From Deltaproteobacteria bacterium (lineage in GTDB: Bacteria > Myxococcota_A > Polyangia > GCA-2747355 > JADLHG01): a stretch of 64,000 nt of DNA. Position 1 is the first letter of the stretch. Each line of letters starts with the position of its first letter. The stretch is taken from contig JADLHG010000003.1 in assembly GCA_020848905.1 (NCBI GenBank), forward strand, positions 1-64,000, in the 5' to 3' direction. Made by a program: the position numbers and the translations under genes. The notes under the pieces are model-generated. The model saw only the letters and a list, made by a program, of their open reading frames with translations, searched no databases and was not told the origin of the DNA. Positions 60,786 through 64,000 of the stretch are shown here, piece by piece.

Positions 60786-63218
60786 TCACCGGGGCGCGTC
60801 AGCACGGGCGGGACCTGCCTTCGCCCCCGCCGCCGCCGCCGCGCGCCCAAGTGCCTCAAGGCGCTCCTCTAGCACGGTCCTGAGCGAGGCGTCCACCGGA
60901 GCGGCCAGCGCGCGACGGTAGAGCGCCTGGGCCTCGCTCGGGCGGTCGCGGGCGAGGAGCTCCCCGAGTCCGAGCAGCGCCGGCACGTGGGCCGGATGGT
61001 GGACGAGCAACGCGCGATAGCTTTGACGCGCCTCCTCGAGGCGCCCGAGCGAGGTGAGCGCCCGCGCCCGGTTGAAGAGCGCGCCGCCGTGGCGCGGGTC
61101 GCGGCGCACCGCGGCCTCGAACGCCGCGAGAGCTCCGTGGAGGTCGCCCCGCTGCGCCCGCGCGATCCCTTCCCGGTTCTGCTCCTCGGCCGGGCTCTCG
61201 GCGACGGAGAGCGGCCCCGAGGATCGAGGGCCCGGCGCGGCCCCGGGGGCCGGCGGGGGCACGCCCTCGGGCGACGGACCCTCGAGCTGGCTCCGAACTG
61301 CGGTGAGCGAAACCTCGCCCTTCTCGAGCGCCGTCGCCAGCGCCGCGAGCCCCGCGGCGAGCTCGGGCATCCGGCTCATGTGGTACTGGTGACCCTGCCG
61401 CCGATAGACGCGGTTCACGGCGTCGAGCACGGGGCCGACCTTCAGGGCCACCACCGCCTCGGCCGCCTCTCGCGCCGCCGCCGCCTCCCCGTGACGGAGC
61501 GCGTAGCGGGCGAAGAGCACCCGCAGGCTGCCGTAGTGCAGGAGGAGCGCCGCCTGCTCGGTCTCGAGGACCCGCTCGCGCGCCGCGACGGCGTGAGGCC
61601 ACGCCGCGCGCCAGAAAGCCCGGTTTCGCGCCACGACCACCGACGGAGCGGGCGCCCGGGCGGCCGGCGCGAGCCGGGTCATGAGCCCCGCGGGGAGCTC
61701 CACGTACCGCTCGCGGAGCGCGGCCGAGGCCGAGGGCCCGAAGAAGCCGGCCAGGTCCGCCGTGACGTAGACGGGGGTGCGTTCGGCGTTGCGCTCCAGG
61801 ATCAGCGCGGGCCAGGCGATCGCCGCGTCGGGTCCCTCGTAGCTCGGCAGCGCGAGCTCCGGCCGCTGTCGCTGCACCTGCTGCTGATACCAGCTCACGG
61901 CGCGACCGCGCGAGAGCACGAGCAGGTCCTGCCGCCGCCGCTCGACGGCCTGCACGTACCAGAGGCCGAACGAGACCGAGTCCACGTGGGTCAGCACGAT
62001 GGCGCCGGGCTCCGCGGGGTCGAGCGCGTCCCGCGCGAAGTCCCGCGCGAGCGTCTGTCCGCGGAGGTCGTTCTGTCCGAAGTTCACCGCCCCGAGCCCG
62101 ACGGGGAGAGCCACGAGCGCGCAGGCCCCCGCGCGAGGCGGCAGGTGCGAAAGGAGCGCGTGCGCCGCGAGGCCGGCCAGCGCGGCCAGCCCGAGGAGCG
62201 CCGGCAGCACGAATACCTGCGCGTCGGGCACATGGTAGACCGCAGCGAAGGCGAGGTTGGCCGCCACGAGATAGAGGAGCGCGGCCGTCGGTCCGCGCGC
62301 GCGTCGCCACCCGAGGACGGCCCCCACGGGCGCGAGGAGCAGCGCCACGCCGAGCTCCCGCGGCAGCCCGGCGAAGAGCTGGCCGAGGTGGGCCGGAACC
62401 GAGCCCGCGAGGAGGTACCGTCGATAGACCCGCGCCGTGACGTGCTCCCAGAGACGGGACCAGGTTTCCGGGTCCCCCGCGTCGAGCAGCGGCTGGGCCC
62501 GCGACGCGAGCGGCAGGTACGCGAACACGAGCAGCGTGGCGGCCCCCGCGCCGAGGAGCGCGAGGAACACGCGCGGTCGTGCGAGCCTCCCGGCGAGGGC
62601 CGGCCAGCCGAGGAGGAGCAGCGCCGGCAGGTAGAGGACGTTCACCGTCCGGTGCCCGAACCAGAGGCCCGCGAGCACAGCCGTCGCCACCGCTGCCCCG
62701 ACGCTGCGCCGCTCGCGCGCGCGCCCCGCGAAGTGGAGCGCCAGGGCGCCAAGCAGCAGGTCGAAGGCGTAGACCTCCGAGATGAGCGCCTGCGACCAGC
62801 AGGTCGCGCCGAGGGCGAGGGAGAGCGCCCCGAAGAGCGCCCCGGCTACGCCGACGCCGAGCCGGAGGAGCAGCGCCCCGAGCAGACTGGCCGCGCCCGC
62901 CGCCGCCAGCGCGGAGAGCAGATTGAGACGCCAGCCCACGTCTCCGACGGGGAGCGCCCGGGACCAGAGGTTCGCCACGAGGCAGTAGAGCGGATAGCCC
63001 GGCGGGTGAGGCACGCCAAACGTCGCTCCCGCCGCCGCGAGCTCGGGCGCGTCTCCGGAGAAGATCGTGGGGCAAGCCGTCAGGGCGTAGAGCGCCGCCA
63101 GGGCGACAAAGAGCGCGACGAGCTCCCAGCGCGCCCGGCGCGGAGTAGCGGGGATCGCCGGCGCCTGCTCCTGCCGCTGCGCACGCCCCCCGGCCCGCGG
63201 TCGTGTTCGTCCGGCCAT
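60786..63218 (-). CDS. DUF2723 membrane glycosyltransferase-like protein with TPR tail
   Basis: An 810-residue membrane protein. The first loop holds the DUF2723 signature (FSGDAPELAAAGATFGVPHPPGYP), the GT-C-type acidic motif of protein O-mannosyltransferase-like enzymes. About ten membrane helices fill residues 38-410. A soluble region follows, then at 690-790 TPR-like repeats (NREGIARAQRGDLHGALAAFEAAVRRDP in pattern, and FNRARALTSLGRLEEARQSYRALL). A Pro/Ser/Gly linker separates the two. ATG 63218 was chosen over 63236. It is divergent from the radical SAM gene, 45 bases away. It may glycosylate an envelope component. Confidence 0.8.
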   Translation of the reverse strand: MAGRTRPRAGGRAQRQEQAPAIPATPRRARWELVALFVALAALYALTACPTIFSGDAPELAAAGATFGVPHPPGYPLYCLVANLWSRALPVGDVGWRLNLLSALAAAGAASLLGALLLRLGVGVAGALFGALSLALGATCWSQALISEVYAFDLLLGALALHFAGRARERRSVGAAVATAVLAGLWFGHRTVNVLYLPALLLLGWPALAGRLARPRVFLALLGAGAATLLVFAYLPLASRAQPLLDAGDPETWSRLWEHVTARVYRRYLLAGSVPAHLGQLFAGLPRELGVALLLAPVGAVLGWRRARGPTAALLYLVAANLAFAAVYHVPDAQVFVLPALLGLAALAGLAAHALLSHLPPRAGACALVALPVGLGAVNFGQNDLRGQTLARDFARDALDPAEPGAIVLTHVDSVSFGLWYVQAVERRRQDLLVLSRGRAVSWYQQQVQRQRPELALPSYEGPDAAIAWPALILERNAERTPVYVTADLAGFFGPSASAALRERYVELPAGLMTRLAPAARAPAPSVVVARNRAFWRAAWPHAVAARERVLETEQAALLLHYGSLRVLFARYALRHGEAAAAREAAEAVVALKVGPVLDAVNRVYRRQGHQYHMSRMPELAAGLAALATALEKGEVSLTAVRSQLEGPSPEGVPPPAPGAAPGPRSSGPLSVAESPAEEQNREGIARAQRGDLHGALAAFEAAVRRDPRHGGALFNRARALTSLGRLEEARQSYRALLVHHPAHVPALLGLGELLARDRPSEAQALYRRALAAPVDASLRTVLEERLEALGRAAAAAGAKAGPARADAPR

Positions 63219-63263
63219 CGCGTGCGACCATACCACCCCAAGCCCTGGTGCTTCCGCGGGTCC

Positions 63264-64000
63264 ATGCTATATAGGCCCGTGCCACGGAGCCCCGGCGTGA
63301 TCCCCCGTACCCCCGGCCAACTCGAAATCGAGCTCGAATCCCTGCTCCTCTCCGTCGAGAAGCCCGGTCGCTACGTCGGCGGCGAGCTCAACGCGGTGGT
63401 CAAGGACTGGGCGCAGGTCCCCCTGCGGCTCGCTCTCGCCTTCCCCGACGTCTACGAGATCGGCATGCCGAACCTGGGCCTGGCGATCCTCTACGATCAG
63501 GTGAACCAGCAGAGCGACATGCTCGCCGAACGGGTCTTCGTCCCCTGGCCCGACATGCAAAAGGGCCTCCGCGCGGCAGGACTCCCGCTCTACTCGCTCG
63601 AGAGCAAGCACGCCATCCGCGACTTCGACGTGCTCGGCGTGACGCTCCCCTACGAGACGCTCTACACCAACCTGCTCGCGCTCCTCGATCTCTCGGGGGT
63701 GCCGCTCCTCGCCGCGGAGCGCACGCGAGAGGACCCGGTCGTCGTCGCGGGAGGCCACGCCACCTACAACCCCGAGCCCGTAGCCGACTTCTGCGACGCC
63801 TTCGTGATCGGCGAGGGAGAGAACCTGATCCTCGAGGTCCTGCGCACCGTCGGAGCCTGGAAAGGTGGCACCGGCTCGCGCGCGGAGCTGCTCGAAGCGC
63901 TCGCCCGCCTCCCCGGGGTCTACGTGCCGAGCCTCTACCAGGTCAGCTACCACGCCGACGGCACCGTGGAGGCGATCCGGCCGCGTCACGACGGCGTGCC
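63264..64000 (+). CDS. Radical SAM protein, TIGR03960-like N-terminus (partial)
   Basis: The frame continues past the window edge; about 245 residues are visible. The start LLLSVEKPGRYVGGELNAVVKDW, shown here only as a motif, together with LALAFPDVYEIGMPNLGLAILYD and VVAGGHATYNPEPVADFCDAFVIGEGE, matches the B12-binding-like N-terminal part of a widespread uncharacterised radical SAM family (TIGR03960). The 4Fe-4S CxxxCxxC motif would lie further on. Starts at ATG 63264, GTG 63279 or GTG 63297 are possible; the last is closest to where homologues begin. GCTATATA at 63266-63273 could be a -10 box if the later start is used. Confidence 0.8.
   Translation, partial: MLYRPVPRSPGVIPRTPGQLEIELESLLLSVEKPGRYVGGELNAVVKDWAQVPLRLALAFPDVYEIGMPNLGLAILYDQVNQQSDMLAERVFVPWPDMQKGLRAAGLPLYSLESKHAIRDFDVLGVTLPYETLYTNLLALLDLSGVPLLAAERTREDPVVVAGGHATYNPEPVADFCDAFVIGEGENLILEVLRTVGAWKGGTGSRAELLEALARLPGVYVPSLYQVSYHADGTVEAIRPRHDGV

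Noticed and set aside
63267-63989. 240-codon minus-strand open frame
   Set aside because: It is antisense to the radical SAM gene, whose plus-strand frame matches a conserved family.

Overview
The window is a GC-rich (about 70%) chromosomal segment. It most resembles a member of the Myxococcota (deltaproteobacterial lineage). Clues are an AgmX/PglI C-terminal domain protein, a MYXO-CTERM-like tail on a papain-like protease, many lipoproteins with Asp/Ala/Gly-rich linkers after the lipobox, abundant two-component proteins, and many sigma-54-type promoters. I saw no rRNA, tRNA, CRISPR array, prophage or intact insertion sequence.

Layout. 1-2.5 kb: the end of a Cys-rich protein, a FadL-like outer membrane protein, then a gene-free stretch with a transposase remnant and the first copy of a long-hairpin repeat. 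2.5-13.2 kb: a minus-strand operon, MoxR ATPase > DUF58 > BatD-like protein > two VWA proteins (BatA/BatB-like) > TPR protein (BatC-like) > BatD > BatE > alpha/beta hydrolase > lipoprotein. Further hairpin repeats lie inside it and just upstream of it. 13.5-16.7 kb: a bleomycin-hydrolase-type cysteine peptidase coupled to a tandem paralogue that has lost all three catalytic residues. 16.9-34 kb: many exported proteins and lipoproteins (AgmX-like, nitrilase, metallophosphoesterase, papain-like protease, Cys-rich and unknown proteins), several preceded by -24/-12 promoter matches.

34.3-43.6 kb is the most interesting part. A minus-strand operon encodes an alpha-oxoamine synthase, a UbiA prenyltransferase, a diacylglycerol-kinase-like lipid kinase, a ThiL-like kinase, a multi-TM histidine kinase and a GAFTGA-containing NtrC-type regulator. 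The operon and the adjacent lipoprotein gene each have a sigma-54 promoter. Upstream of each lie two palindromes (GTGTGCAG-N4-CTGCACAC type) with the same 31-bp spacing and the same distance to the start. I infer a self-regulated circuit in which the synthase operon makes a lipid or alpha-aminoketone-type product, possibly a signal, and its own kinase/regulator pair controls it.

43.6-64 kb: a subtilisin, HflX, a metallo-beta-lactamase-fold lipoprotein, an EF-hand-like lipoprotein, a CbiX-amidohydrolase fusion, a membrane protein, a large repeat lipoprotein, two histidine kinases (one hybrid), PurE, a glutaryl-CoA dehydrogenase-like enzyme, LarB, a DUF2723/TPR membrane protein and the start of a radical SAM protein. 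All function calls come from reading motifs by eye; no database search was run.
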